From JBNAVJ01 sp049700455 (lineage in GTDB: Bacteria > Bacteroidota > Ignavibacteria > Tepidaquicellales > Tepidaquicellaceae), in assembly GCA_049700455.1 (NCBI GenBank), contig JBNAVJ010000007.1, positions 1 to 64,000 on the forward strand: DNA of 64,000 nucleotides, in the 5' to 3' direction. A program made the translations under genes and the position numbers. Below are positions 17,534 to 27,503 of the stretch, piece after piece. The notes under the pieces were generated by a model that saw only the letters and a list, made by a program, of their open reading frames with translations, had not been told where the DNA came from and ran no database searches. The first letter of the stretch is position 1, and each line of letters starts with the position of its first letter.

Positions 17534-18808
17534 TTATAATTCGTCAAACCATTCTTTAATCTTTTTAAAGATACTTCGTGGAGTAAATCCTTTTTCTTTT
17601 TTGATAACTTCATTATAAGCATCCCGTCCTTTCTCGCGAAGTTTTTTTACCCTATGTAGTACAAGTCCAACCCCTGTTGCATAAATTGGACTTTCCACTT
17701 CTTTGATTAATCCTCCAGATATCCCAGAGGGTATTCCTAAACGAGCCTCCATTCCCAATATGTCTTCGGCAAGCTCTTTAGTCCCACGAATTAATGAGCC
17801 TCCACCCGTAATTACAACTCCAGCATGTAATTCATTTGCAATTTGGGAATTCTTTATTTCAATAGCAGATAATTCGAAAATGTCTTGCATACGTGCTTGT
17901 ATTATTCTCGCGAGTATACTTTTTTTAGTCTTTTTGGGAACTCTACCTTTTATTGATTCAACCAAAATTTCTTCATCGTTTAGAATCTCTGATACTACTG
18001 CATAACCAAATTCTTTTTTTATCCTTTCGGCTTCTTGTTCAGGAATACCAAGTGTCTCAACTATATCATTGGTTACTAAGCTACCGGCTATTCCAACCCC
18101 TGCAGTGTACCTTAATGCACCCTTTTTAAAAATAGCAATATCAGTACTCCCACCACCTATGTCAAGCATCGCTACACCAATTTTCTTTTCACTCTCATCA
18201 AGTACTGCATATGATGAGGCAATTGGCTCCAGTACTATATCATCAATTTCCAAACCACATTTCGATACACAAGTTGTTAAATCATCAATCGACGAAACTA
18301 AACCTGTAATGATATTCATTTTTGCTTCAAGTCTAACACCAAACATACCAACGGGATTCTCAAAAATTCCATCTTTTGAATCTATAATATATTCCTGTGG
18401 AACAACATCAATTATTCTCATATCACTGGATAAACGAACTTGCTTTGCTTGATCAATTAGACGTTGTATATCTTCATCTGTTATTACCCGTTCCTTATTA
18501 TTAACACCAACCACACCAGTAGTCTGAATACATCTTATATGATGACCTGCTATACCAACTGTAACAGACTTAATATCAATACCTGAATTAAGAGTAGCAT
18601 CTGCAAGTGCTTTTTTTATTGAAGCAACTGTTTTACTTGGATTTACTACAATGCCACGATGTAAACCCGTTGATGGAGCTTTGCCAATCCCTAAAATGTC
18701 TATACTTCCATCCTCCTTGCAGTGCGCTACAATAACACAAATTTTTGTGGTACCAACATCAAGTCCAACTATTATTTCTTCTGAAACCGTATTTTTCTTA
18801 TGTTTCAT
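17534..18808 (-). CDS. ftsA: Cell division protein FtsA
   Basis: This actin-like ATPase tethers FtsZ filaments to the membrane and recruits later division proteins. The phosphate-1 motif is VGLDVGTTKI (about 14-23), phosphate-2 is MLDIGGGSTDI (about 213), and the adenosine motif VVITGGGSLIRG lies near 327. The SHS2-type 1C region follows the first motif. The C-terminus ends in a basic and aromatic stretch (SIFKKIKEWFDEL) that fits the amphipathic membrane-targeting helix. It follows ftsQ by 7 bases and precedes ftsZ by 38, the common order in dcw clusters. Confidence 0.97.
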   Translation of the reverse strand: MKHKKNTVSEEIIVGLDVGTTKICVIVAHCKEDGSIDILGIGKAPSTGLHRGIVVNPSKTVASIKKALADATLNSGIDIKSVTVGIAGHHIRCIQTTGVVGVNNKERVITDEDIQRLIDQAKQVRLSSDMRIIDVVPQEYIIDSKDGIFENPVGMFGVRLEAKMNIITGLVSSIDDLTTCVSKCGLEIDDIVLEPIASSYAVLDESEKKIGVAMLDIGGGSTDIAIFKKGALRYTAGVGIAGSLVTNDIVETLGIPEQEAERIKKEFGYAVVSEILNDEEILVESIKGRVPKKTKKSILARIIQARMQDIFELSAIEIKNSQIANELHAGVVITGGGSLIRGTKELAEDILGMEARLGIPSGISGGLIKEVESPIYATGVGLVLHRVKKLREKGRDAYNEVIKKEKGFTPRSIFKKIKEWFDEL

Positions 18809-18815
18809 ATTATAA

Positions 18816-19577
18816 CTAATTTGATTTTATAAATATATTATTCATATAACGTATATCTATATATTCCACATTTCTTCCAACAAACTTCGGCAGTAACTGC
18901 TGTTGGCATTCTTCAAATAAAGCTAACCGAAACTTAATATCATTTATGATACTGCTATCAGGCTGCATGTACACATTATACTTTGGAAAATAAAAAGGAA
19001 TTGTGTTATCGTTAGTAAATAGTACCGTACGTAAAGTGTCCATAAAGTTAATTTCACTTATTTGATTATAGACCGATTTTCCTCTCTGGAAAGCCATTTT
19101 TATTATCATCATTGCAATTAGAAAATCATTCCCTTTATTTTTTATACTATCTATATTAACACCATTGATTACTGGTAAATCATATAACTTTTCAAAATTC
19201 CGAAAAGAAAAAATCTCCCCATCACCATCAATTAGCTTGAGTTCTGTATTAAAATTTAAAATAGCAATGGGTTTTTTCTCAGTGATTTCAACTACTAATT
19301 CATCTGGGGGCACGGTATAAACTTTGGCGCTTTTAATCTCAGGGTGCTTAAGTATTCTATCCTGCAAGAAAATCAAATTCAACTCCTCAATATTAATTGT
19401 TGTATCCTCTTTTAAATTTGCAGCAAGTAAAACTTCTTCTCTGGATATCTGTGTATTACCTTTAACTGTTATTTTGTGGTAATAAATATTACTTCTCCAT
19501 TGATTCGCAATAATGATAGTCACAACTATTACGACAACTATTAAAATGGATAATATGATTATCTTCCTCTTACTCAT
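18816..19577 (-). CDS. ftsQ: Cell division protein FtsQ/DivIB
   Basis: This is a bitopic membrane protein of the divisome with a short basic cytoplasmic start, one transmembrane segment (about 5-25) and a periplasmic part. The POTRA domain is recognisable right after the membrane (YYHKITVKGNTQISREEVL, about 33-51), with the conserved ITEKKPIAIL motif near 91-100. At 253 residues it is within the family range. Its start overlaps the end of murC by 8 bases, indicating translational coupling. murB and ddl, which often precede ftsQ in other bacteria, are absent here. Confidence 0.92.
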   Translation of the reverse strand: MSKRKIIILSILIVVVIVVTIIIANQWRSNIYYHKITVKGNTQISREEVLLAANLKEDTTINIEELNLIFLQDRILKHPEIKSAKVYTVPPDELVVEITEKKPIAILNFNTELKLIDGDGEIFSFRNFEKLYDLPVINGVNIDSIKNKGNDFLIAMMIIKMAFQRGKSVYNQISEINFMDTLRTVLFTNDNTIPFYFPKYNVYMQPDSSIINDIKFRLALFEECQQQLLPKFVGRNVEYIDIRYMNNIFIKSN

Positions 19578-20928
19578 TTGTCAACTCTTTAAGATACAAC
19601 GTACAATAATCTGTTATATTACCAGCTCCCTGAAATAATACTATGTCTTTAGGACCAACTTTACTTTTCAACTCCCCTATTAAGTTATCAAGCGTAGTTA
19701 CAAGTGTAACAGGAATCTTTTTTAAATTCTTTAATTCCTCATAAATTAGCTCTGAACTTACTCCAGGAATTTTATTTTCTCTTGCAGGGTATACTGGAGT
19801 CAATATTACATAATCGCTTTCACTAAGTGCATCTGCAAATTCTTTGTAGAAAGTTTGTGTTCTTGTATATGTGTGCGGCTGAAAAACTGTAACAATTCTC
19901 CCATCATAATTATTTTTCAAAGCTACAAGCGATGCTAGGATTTCAGACGGATGATGTGCATAATCATCAAATATCTTTATCTCATTACTATATCTCAGTT
20001 CGAGTCTCCTGTGTAAACCGGAGTACGTTCTTAAACTATTTCGAATTATTTCTACTGAGATATTGAGGAGACTTGCTACAACAAAAACTGCTGTTGCATT
20101 ATACATATTGTGTCTACCAAATACACTTAATTCAATTTCTACTCCATTAATAAGAAAGTGTTCTGAATCAATTATCCTGATGTTGTAGTCGGAACTGTCA
20201 CTAAAGCCATAAGTAACCAGCTTACACGGAACTTCCTTTATCAATTCCAGAACATTAATATCATCAATATTTGCTATCACTACAGGCTCTTTTGTGGAAG
20301 CTTTTATAAAATCATAGAAACTTTGCTTCACTTCTTCTACTGTTTGATAAATATCAGGATGATCAAGCTCTATATTATTTATCACTATTATATCAGCATC
20401 AAGATCAAGAAAACTTCTGTCATATTCATCGGCTTCAACTACAGCAATCTCGCCACAACCCACTCTCATAGAAGAATCATTAAGGAACCTGACCGAACCT
20501 CCGATAAAAACATCTGGATCTAAACCTGAATCGATAAGTACTTTTGCAAGCATAGCAGAGGTGGTTGTTTTCCCGTGGGTTCCACTTATGGCAAGTGTCT
20601 TCATTCTGTTGACAATCAATCCTAATAACTTCGAACGTTTAACAACCATCATATTTCTTTGATATGCTTCCTGTAGTTCCGGATTATCATTTTTTACAGC
20701 AGAAGTATATACAACTAATTGTATATTTTTCCCAATATTTTCCTTTGAGTGACCCTGAAATATTTTTATTCCTAATTTTTCCAAACGTTCTGTGATACTA
20801 CTTAAATTAAGTTCACTACCACTAATCTTATATCCCTGAAGAGTGAGATACTCAGCTAAACCGCTCATACCTATACCACCAATTCCAATAAAATGGATAT
20901 GCTCAATATTTTTAAGTTCTTCCCTCAT
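19570..20928 (-). CDS. murC: UDP-N-acetylmuramate--L-alanine ligase
   Basis: This cytosolic ATP-dependent ligase adds the first amino acid of the peptidoglycan stem peptide. The N-terminal UDP-binding domain begins IHFIGIGGIGMSGLAEYL (11-28). The ATP loop is GTHGKTT (116-122). Other Mur-ligase landmarks are VVEADEYDRSF, the metal-binding ELDHPD and the late DDYAHHP. The length of 452 is normal. It starts inside the end of the unknown membrane-protein gene (17-base overlap) and its end overlaps ftsQ. Confidence 0.98.
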   Translation of the reverse strand: MREELKNIEHIHFIGIGGIGMSGLAEYLTLQGYKISGSELNLSSITERLEKLGIKIFQGHSKENIGKNIQLVVYTSAVKNDNPELQEAYQRNMMVVKRSKLLGLIVNRMKTLAISGTHGKTTTSAMLAKVLIDSGLDPDVFIGGSVRFLNDSSMRVGCGEIAVVEADEYDRSFLDLDADIIVINNIELDHPDIYQTVEEVKQSFYDFIKASTKEPVVIANIDDINVLELIKEVPCKLVTYGFSDSSDYNIRIIDSEHFLINGVEIELSVFGRHNMYNATAVFVVASLLNISVEIIRNSLRTYSGLHRRLELRYSNEIKIFDDYAHHPSEILASLVALKNNYDGRIVTVFQPHTYTRTQTFYKEFADALSESDYVILTPVYPARENKIPGVSSELIYEELKNLKKIPVTLVTTLDNLIGELKSKVGPKDIVLFQGAGNITDYCTLYLKELTNE

Positions 20929-21409
20929 TTGTCTTGGTTGTATAAATAAGTTTTACAAGGTGACGAAATTCATTCAGGAGTTTCTTTTCATCCCAGAATA
21001 CATTTACTCTAATTCTTAATGGCCTTTTTCTACCGGTGAGATATATCTTTACCCGAGAAATTTCACTTTTGCGAATTCCATTGATACGTTTCCTACGTAC
21101 CTTCGAAAACTTCAAATTTTCTATTTCCGAGAACATAATCTCCCTCTGTCCAAATCTATTTCGTATCAGTATTTTTGTCTCTTCAAATACTATCTCCCGA
21201 GCTCTTATTACATTAATTATCAGCAAGATCAAAAAGAATATGATGAATATCAAGCTTACATAAACAATCGGATCTGAATATAAATCTTTGAACTGCCTAT
21301 CAAACAAGAAACCGTTTATTAAAATGTAAACAAGCAGAAATAACATATATACTATAAGCGAGACATAATAGAAATCTAACTTATACTTGTAAACCCGTTG
21401 TGTTTCCAT
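20912..21409 (-). CDS. Unknown two-TM protein with a PH-like cytoplasmic domain, inside the dcw cluster
   Basis: I do not recognise a named family for this 165-residue protein. It has two hydrophobic segments (about 14-34 and 48-68). These are followed by a basic, beta-rich soluble part beginning REIVFEETKILIRNRFGQREI and continuing through SRVKIYLTGRKRPLRIRV to a final helix (DEKKLLNEFRHLVKLIY). That order of two TM helices, seven or so strands and a helix resembles bacterial PH domain proteins. The gene overlaps the end of murG by 29 bases and the start of murC by 17, so it is translationally embedded in the cluster and not a recent insertion. A role in division or wall synthesis is inferred from context only. 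Confidence 0.8.
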   Translation of the reverse strand: METQRVYKYKLDFYYVSLIVYMLFLLVYILINGFLFDRQFKDLYSDPIVYVSLIFIIFFLILLIINVIRAREIVFEETKILIRNRFGQREIMFSEIENLKFSKVRRKRINGIRKSEISRVKIYLTGRKRPLRIRVNVFWDEKKLLNEFRHLVKLIYTTKTNEGRT

Positions 21410-22493
21410 TTTTTTGAATTAAGTTTATAATAAACCTCGAAATTTTAGATGCTGCATCTACATCTGAAAGCTTATTAATATTTTCTCCGAGTTTATGCCT
21501 TTTCTCATCATTTTCAATCAAATCAAGAATGATATTCTTCAATTTTCCAATTTCATTTTGTGGTAGATGTATACAAGCCCCTTGAAGAGCAAGATTTTCA
21601 GCATTCTTTACCTGATGATTATTTGCACTAAAAGGATAAGGAACCAGTATCGCAGGAACCCCAAGGTATGCCAGCTCCATTATACTGCTTATCCCTGCTC
21701 TACAGATAGCAATATCAGATGCAGAATATGCCGCTCCCATATCGGTAATAAATTCATTTAATAACACATACTCTCCAAAATTTTTAATCGCTTCTTCTAC
21801 TTGTTTATAATCATTTACTCCTGTTTGCCAGATTATCCCTATCTTTCTATCAACTAATTCAGGGAGAATCTTGAGTATTTGCTCATTTAAGACCTTAGAA
21901 CCCTGACTACCCCCAAACACTAATATTATTTTTTGTTTTTCATTAAACCCGAATTTATTTTTTGCTTCTGGCTTCCGATACTTTTTCAAACTGCTACGAA
22001 CAGGATATGAAAAGTAGCTCACATTATCCTTAGATTTTAAATATTGAGAGGTTTCTTCAAAACTTACAATGACTCTTGTAACTTTACTGGCAAAATATCG
22101 TGTAACCTTACCCGGGAAAACATTTCCTTCGTGAATTACAACAGGAATTTTTAGTTTCAAAGCCGCATAAACAGGTGCCGCACTCGCAAACCCACCTGTA
22201 CCAATCACGACATCGGTACTAAAATCTCTAATTAATTCCTTGCTTTGCCTGACTGCCTTTGCAAATTTAAATGGTAGAAATACATTTTTTGCTATCTTCG
22301 ATTTATCAAAGCCGTATATATCAAGTGTCTTCAATGTATAGTTATTCAATGGAACCAGTTTCTCTTCCAGTTTCCCTTTCGCTCCAATGAATAATATTTG
22401 AGAATCAGAAATCATTTTTTTTATCTCATCTGCAATTGCAATTGCAGGGAATATATGACCACCTGTACCACCACCTGCAAATACAATTCTCAT
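21381..22493 (-). CDS. murG: UDP-N-acetylglucosamine--lipid I GlcNAc transferase
   Basis: This peripheral membrane glycosyltransferase converts lipid I to lipid II on the inner face of the membrane. The N-terminal signature GGGTGGHIFPAIAIA (7-21) is characteristic. The C-terminal domain has FGGSQGSKVLNE (UDP-GlcNAc region, about 193) and CRAGISSIMELAYLGVPAILVPYP (split as CRAGISSIMELAYLG and VPAILVPYP), followed by NHQVKNA. The length of 370 is normal. Its first bases overlap the end of ftsW by 4, and its last 29 overlap the unknown membrane-protein gene. Confidence 0.97.
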   Translation of the reverse strand: MRIVFAGGGTGGHIFPAIAIADEIKKMISDSQILFIGAKGKLEEKLVPLNNYTLKTLDIYGFDKSKIAKNVFLPFKFAKAVRQSKELIRDFSTDVVIGTGGFASAAPVYAALKLKIPVVIHEGNVFPGKVTRYFASKVTRVIVSFEETSQYLKSKDNVSYFSYPVRSSLKKYRKPEAKNKFGFNEKQKIILVFGGSQGSKVLNEQILKILPELVDRKIGIIWQTGVNDYKQVEEAIKNFGEYVLLNEFITDMGAAYSASDIAICRAGISSIMELAYLGVPAILVPYPFSANNHQVKNAENLALQGACIHLPQNEIGKLKNIILDLIENDEKRHKLGENINKLSDVDAASKISRFIINLIQKNGNTTGLQV

Positions 22494-23614
22494 AAAGTTT
22501 CCTTTACTTTATTTAAATTATTTCTTACAGCATTTCGAAAACCAGAAATATTCATTAGTATCCCGATTGCAATAGAATTAAATACCAGCGCTGTACCACC
22601 ATAACTTATAAATGGTATGGGGACTCCTGTAGTCGGAATAATACCACAGGCAACTGAAATATTTACCAGTGCATAAGATGTTAAAATTGTTGTAATTCCA
22701 AACGCAAGGTATTTGCCAAATTCATCTTCAACTGCTTTAGCTACCTTATATCCCCTAACAAGTATTACGGCAAAAAGGAATAAAATCAAAACAGCTCCTA
22801 TAAATCCATATTCTTCACCCACTATCGCAAAAATGAAATCCCCATAGGCTTCAGGTAAAAAGTATTGTTTCTGAATTGAGTTACCGCTTCCCAAACCAAA
22901 GATTCCACCGCTTCCTATTCCTATTATTGCCTGTGAAAGTTGATGTTTTGGATCACCTCCTGAAGCATATTCAGCATAACTGGCAAACCTGCCCAATATG
23001 TATGATTTTGAAAAAACATAAACGGTAGCAACCGGAATAAGGCTTACTATGGTAATAGCAATATGCTTTATCTTTACATTCCCGACATAAAGTAATAAGA
23101 GCGAACTTCCAAATATTATTATAGCCGTTGAAAAGTTTGGTTGGGCAGCAACAAACGCCGTAACTAACAAAATGTAAAACAGTATAGGCAAATAACCTCG
23201 ATACAACTGATGTACATAATCTTTTTTCTTAACAAGTAAATGGGATAAATAGATTATCAAGGTGTACTTTGCAAGATCTGAGGGTTGAAAGCTGAAAGGT
23301 CCTATATCAAGCCACCTGTTTACCCCCTTTACAGTAGTCCCAAATATAAACACCGATATTAAAAGCATTATAGATAAAATCATTAATCCTTTACCCAACC
23401 CTCGATAATATCTATAATCAATCTTTGAAAACAGAAAAATCAATCCTATTGCAAGCAGAACTTTAATAATATGAGATTTTAACATCTGGCTTGGATCTTT
23501 ATACCTCAAAATCGAATAATCACTGCTGGCACTGTAAACTACAGCTACACTGAAAATCAGCATTATTAATACTGGTATTAAAATCCATATGTCTTTCTTA
23601 TACCCCTGAGCCAT
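22490..23614 (-). CDS. ftsW: FtsW, SEDS peptidoglycan glycosyltransferase
   Basis: This multi-spanning SEDS-family protein polymerises glycan strands at the division site with its class B partner FtsI. It has about ten hydrophobic segments in 374 residues. Family motifs are GVNRWLDIGPFSFQPSDLAKY (read as VNRWLDIGPF and QPSDLAKY, about 104-123), the long periplasmic loop with GGIFGLGSGNSIQKQYFLPEAYGDF (in parts GIGSGGIFGLG and LPEAYGDFIFA), and the C-terminal GVPIPFISYGGTALV. FtsW rather than RodA is preferred because of its place between murD and murG and the presence of FtsI upstream. It overlaps murD by 17 bases. Confidence 0.95.
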   Translation of the reverse strand: MAQGYKKDIWILIPVLIMLIFSVAVVYSASSDYSILRYKDPSQMLKSHIIKVLLAIGLIFLFSKIDYRYYRGLGKGLMILSIMLLISVFIFGTTVKGVNRWLDIGPFSFQPSDLAKYTLIIYLSHLLVKKKDYVHQLYRGYLPILFYILLVTAFVAAQPNFSTAIIIFGSSLLLLYVGNVKIKHIAITIVSLIPVATVYVFSKSYILGRFASYAEYASGGDPKHQLSQAIIGIGSGGIFGLGSGNSIQKQYFLPEAYGDFIFAIVGEEYGFIGAVLILFLFAVILVRGYKVAKAVEDEFGKYLAFGITTILTSYALVNISVACGIIPTTGVPIPFISYGGTALVFNSIAIGILMNISGFRNAVRNNLNKVKETL

Positions 23615-24986
23615 CGTTTAAACAGTTTACTAAAACTTTAAATGCTTTACCTCGCTGTTCAAAATTTTCAAACATATCAAAACTCTTGTACCCTGGTGAA
23701 AACAAAACTATATCTCCACTAACCGCATATTTGTATGCTTCCCTTACAGCCATCCTCAAAGAATCACATTTAATAACATTATCATAATGTTCAGCTATGA
23801 CGTCACTACTCTGACCAATTGTAAAGATTTTTTTCACTTTCTTTTTTACAAAATCATCAATAAGATGAAAGTTATTATCACCCTTTTTACCACCCATTAT
23901 CAAAATTATATTAGATTCAAAAGATTCAAGTGCAACTGCTAATGAATCATAATTCGTAGCCTTAGAATCATTATAGAATTTTACTCCACCTATCTCTTTT
24001 ACAAACTCTATACGGTGTTCAACTCCTTTAAAATCACGCAACGCATTTCTAAGAAGTTCATTTTCTACTCCTGTTATTTTAGTGGAAATAATAGCCGCAA
24101 GAGAATTATATAAATTATGAGTCCCTTTAATAAAAATTTCCTCCCTGCGAATAATATCAAATTCCCTCTGTGTAACTTTATCAAAATACCATAAATAACT
24201 ATTTTCCAAATAACCACCGCACACAATCCCCTCTTCACGAAGATTATATTTCAAAGAAAATGCAGCCACATTACCCTTAAACTCATCCATCTTTTCCCTG
24301 AAAGTTCTATCATCATAATTAAATATTAAATAATCATTATTGTCTTGATTCAGGTTAATTTTTAATTTCGAGTTTAAATAATCTTCAACACTTTGATGCC
24401 AATCAAGATGATCAATACTAAAATTAGTCAGTATTGCAATATAAGGCTTAAACGTTTCTATATACTTCAACTGAAAACTGCTTACTTCAAGAACAACAAG
24501 CGATTCTTTGTCGAGTTTTTCAATAACATCTGAAAACGCAACTCCAACATTTCCGCAGGCAAAAACCTTATCCGTCCAATAACGAAGTATATGTTCTATT
24601 AACATCGTAGTAGTAGTTTTGCCATTAGTACCTGTAATCGCTATAACTCTTGCCGGGCATAACCATGACGCAAGTTCAATCTCACTTATCAATTTTATCT
24701 TTTTTTCTGTACCTGCTTTAATAATATCCGAGTGGGGAGGAATACCAGGGCTTAATATCCAGTAATCACAATCAAACACCCTTTCACTATGACTTCCAAA
24801 CTCATATTTTATAGAGAAATCGTCAAGTTCCTGAATATCAACATATCTTAAATCTTCGATATTATGGTTATCACTAAGAAAAACTTCAGCTCCAATTGAC
24901 TTTAAGAGCTTAGCAGCACTTACCCCACTACGACCTGCGCCAAGCACTACATAAGAATGTCTTTTTATGTCTTTTACGTTTCTCAT
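23598..24986 (-). CDS. murD: UDP-N-acetylmuramoylalanine--D-glutamate ligase
   Basis: This cytosolic Mur ligase adds D-glutamate to UDP-MurNAc-L-alanine. The N-terminal domain begins YVVLGAGRSGVSAAKLL (12-28). The ATP loop is ITGTNGKTTTT (117-127), followed by EVSSFQLKYIETF and LDWHQSVEDY, and later GVEHRIEFV and FYNDSKATN, which are typical of MurD. The length of 462 is normal. It overlaps the end of mraY by 4 bases and runs 17 bases into ftsW. Confidence 0.97.
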   Translation of the reverse strand: MRNVKDIKRHSYVVLGAGRSGVSAAKLLKSIGAEVFLSDNHNIEDLRYVDIQELDDFSIKYEFGSHSERVFDCDYWILSPGIPPHSDIIKAGTEKKIKLISEIELASWLCPARVIAITGTNGKTTTTMLIEHILRYWTDKVFACGNVGVAFSDVIEKLDKESLVVLEVSSFQLKYIETFKPYIAILTNFSIDHLDWHQSVEDYLNSKLKINLNQDNNDYLIFNYDDRTFREKMDEFKGNVAAFSLKYNLREEGIVCGGYLENSYLWYFDKVTQREFDIIRREEIFIKGTHNLYNSLAAIISTKITGVENELLRNALRDFKGVEHRIEFVKEIGGVKFYNDSKATNYDSLAVALESFESNIILIMGGKKGDNNFHLIDDFVKKKVKKIFTIGQSSDVIAEHYDNVIKCDSLRMAVREAYKYAVSGDIVLFSPGYKSFDMFENFEQRGKAFKVLVNCLNDGSGV

Positions 24987-26092
24987 CTAATTTTAAAGGT
25001 TGCAAGTGTCATAATTGCTAAGAGAATTGCTATAATGTAAAATCTTATTACAATTTTTTCTTCCGGTATTCCTTTCATTTCAAAATGATGGTGCAATGGA
25101 GCCATTAGAAATACTCTCTTCCCCTGACCATACTTAATTCTTGTGTACTTGAAGTAATATCTTTGAATGATAACTGAAACTGTTTCCGCAAAGAAAATTC
25201 CCCCTAATAATGGCAATAAAAACTCCTTTTTAACAAGGATACTCAAAACTCCAATAGCACCACCCAAAGCAAGGGAGCCGGTGTCACCCATAAAAACTTG
25301 GGCAGGGTGAGAATTGTACCAGAGGAAACCGAGTGTTGCTCCTACAATCGCACTACAAAAAACTACAAGTTCCCCACTTCCTTTTAAGTATATAATGTTC
25401 AGGTATCGGGCTATTTCAATATTTCCACTTATATATGCTATAATCCCAAGCGTGAAAACCACAATCCCAACTGTACCCGTTGCCAGACCATCAAGCCCAT
25501 CTGTAAGATTGACTGCATTCGAAGTTGCTGTTATAATAAATATAATTATCGGTATATAAAAAATTGAAAAATCAAATTGATAATTCTTAAAGAAAGGTAT
25601 AGTTGTAATTGTTGCAATCCCCTCAAAAGTTGAATGGTTATAAATAAGCAAACCCACTATAATGCCAACTAATACCTGACCTATAAGTTTATATTTTGCT
25701 ACCAGTCCGTCTTTATATTTTTTTACAACCTTCAGGTAATCATCAAGAAAACCAAGTAATCCAAGAGTAATAGTTGCAAAGAGTATCAGTTGTATGTAAA
25801 CATTTTTCAAATCACTCCATAATAAAACGGGGACCAACCCTGAGAACAGAATAATTAACCCTCCCATAGTTGGTGTCCCCGCTTTAGAATAGTGAAAAGT
25901 AGGCCCATCAATCTTTTTTGCTTCACCAATCTGTTTCCTTTTTAATAAATTTAAGATTTTAGGGCCTATCCAGAAACTAAATAACAGCGAAGTTATAGTT
26001 GCAACGGCAGAACGGAATGTTAAAAACCGAAAAACATCAAATCCGGGCGGTGCAAATTTCGCATTTATTAATTCAGCTAAGTAGTATAACAC
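24983..26092 (-). CDS. mraY: Phospho-N-acetylmuramoyl-pentapeptide transferase
   Basis: This ten-helix inner-membrane enzyme transfers phospho-MurNAc-pentapeptide to undecaprenyl phosphate, forming lipid I. The active-site motifs are visible: GTPTMGG (about 72), LGFLDDYLKV (about 113-122, the paired aspartates), NLTDGLDGLATG (about 195) and APLHHHFEMKG (about 330). The length of 369 is normal. It lies 16 bases after murF and overlaps murD by 4. Confidence 0.98.
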   Translation of the reverse strand: MLYYLAELINAKFAPPGFDVFRFLTFRSAVATITSLLFSFWIGPKILNLLKRKQIGEAKKIDGPTFHYSKAGTPTMGGLIILFSGLVPVLLWSDLKNVYIQLILFATITLGLLGFLDDYLKVVKKYKDGLVAKYKLIGQVLVGIIVGLLIYNHSTFEGIATITTIPFFKNYQFDFSIFYIPIIIFIITATSNAVNLTDGLDGLATGTVGIVVFTLGIIAYISGNIEIARYLNIIYLKGSGELVVFCSAIVGATLGFLWYNSHPAQVFMGDTGSLALGGAIGVLSILVKKEFLLPLLGGIFFAETVSVIIQRYYFKYTRIKYGQGKRVFLMAPLHHHFEMKGIPEEKIVIRFYIIAILLAIMTLATFKIR

Positions 26093-26108
26093 AATTAATG
26101 CATTTAAA

Positions 26109-27503
26109 TTATTTTGTTTCTAAAATTTTTTTTGTTACCTCTTCCATTTTCATTCCTCTTGAACCTTTAATATAAACGACATCACCCTTTCGAAGAAAAA
26201 TTTTTAAAATTTCTGCAAGTTCCTCTTTATCTGTAAAGTAAAAATTGTTTTCAACTCCACGTGCTCCCCGAAATGCTTCATACATTGCTTCTCCATAAGA
26301 AAAAAAGTTTTTGAACTTCATTTCCTTTACAAGTTTGCCTACTTCGTAATGCACTTTTGTACTTACCTTACCCATTTCCAGCATATCACCTAATACTACA
26401 AACTTGTTGCCTTTTGTGTGGTATTCTTTTAGAGTTTCCAAACCAATCCTTACAGAATCAGGGTTACTATTATACGTATCATTAATAATTATAACTCCAT
26501 TTTTCTTTATAACTTCCATTCGCTTATCTGCATCAGGCTTATATTTAGCAAGAGCATCTTTGATATCCCGCATACTAATTTCAAAAGTCAAGCCTGTTGC
26601 AATTGCAGCTAGTCCATTACTAAGTGCTGTTTTCCCAAAACCGTTAATTTTTACCTTTGAATTCTTGTCACCATAATTGACTTTTATAATAGGCTGAAAA
26701 TCTTTAGTATATTCAACTAACTTCCCTAATATGTTTACACCTTTGCGTTGACCATAGGTTACTTTTTTTTCTGTTTTTATATATTGAAAATACTTCCGTA
26801 TATAAACATCATCGTAGTTTGCAAAACATAACCCATTTTTCAGGAGCAGATAATCATAAAGCTCAAATTCTTCCTTCATAACACCATTTAAATCTCCAAA
26901 AAATTCAAGGTGTTCTCGTCCAATATTTGTAACAAGACCAGAATCTGGATTAATTATCTCGCATAAGTATTTAATCTCTCCAAAATGATTGCTACCTATC
27001 TCAACTATGCAAAACTGGTGTGACTTTTTAAGTTGCAATAATGTTAATGGTACACCTATATGGTTATTTTTACTACCTTCTGTCTTTAAAATAACAAACT
27101 TTTTACCAAGCACCGCTGCTATCATCTCCTTTGTTGAAGTCTTACCATTACTACCACCAACACAAAGAATATGCGTAGAAAAATTATTACGATGAATTTT
27201 TGCAAGTTCACCTAATGCCTTGATAGTGTCTTTTACAGTAAATAAAATCTTGCCTTTTTGTACTATCTTATGGCTACTGAACCACTTTTCACTAACAATA
27301 GCCCCTATTGATCCTTTCTTAAATGCTTCATATATATAATTGTGTCCATCGGTATTTTCGCCTTTTATAGCAATAAAAAGCTCCCCTTTTTTCACCCTTC
27401 TTGAATCGATACTTACACCTGTAAAAATGGAGGGCAGCTCCAAATTATTTAGATTTATTGGTTGAATACCCTCAATCTTCAATATTTCATCAAGCTTTAT
27501 CAT
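26109..27503 (-). CDS. murF: UDP-MurNAc-tripeptide--D-alanyl-D-alanine ligase
   Basis: This cytosolic Mur ligase adds the D-Ala-D-Ala dipeptide to complete the stem pentapeptide. It has the N-terminal FTGVSIDSRRVKKGELFIAIKGENTDGHNYI region (in parts GVSIDSRRVKKGELF and GENTDGHNYI), the ATP loop GGSNGKTSTKEM (about 115), the ITNIGREHLEFF-type metal motif (here VTNIGREHLEFFGDL) and NDTYNSNPDSV near 340. The length of 464 is normal. It overlaps murE by 4 bases. The partner gene ddl, which makes D-Ala-D-Ala, is not in the window. Confidence 0.97.
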   Translation of the reverse strand: MIKLDEILKIEGIQPINLNNLELPSIFTGVSIDSRRVKKGELFIAIKGENTDGHNYIYEAFKKGSIGAIVSEKWFSSHKIVQKGKILFTVKDTIKALGELAKIHRNNFSTHILCVGGSNGKTSTKEMIAAVLGKKFVILKTEGSKNNHIGVPLTLLQLKKSHQFCIVEIGSNHFGEIKYLCEIINPDSGLVTNIGREHLEFFGDLNGVMKEEFELYDYLLLKNGLCFANYDDVYIRKYFQYIKTEKKVTYGQRKGVNILGKLVEYTKDFQPIIKVNYGDKNSKVKINGFGKTALSNGLAAIATGLTFEISMRDIKDALAKYKPDADKRMEVIKKNGVIIINDTYNSNPDSVRIGLETLKEYHTKGNKFVVLGDMLEMGKVSTKVHYEVGKLVKEMKFKNFFSYGEAMYEAFRGARGVENNFYFTDKEELAEILKIFLRKGDVVYIKGSRGMKMEEVTKKILETK

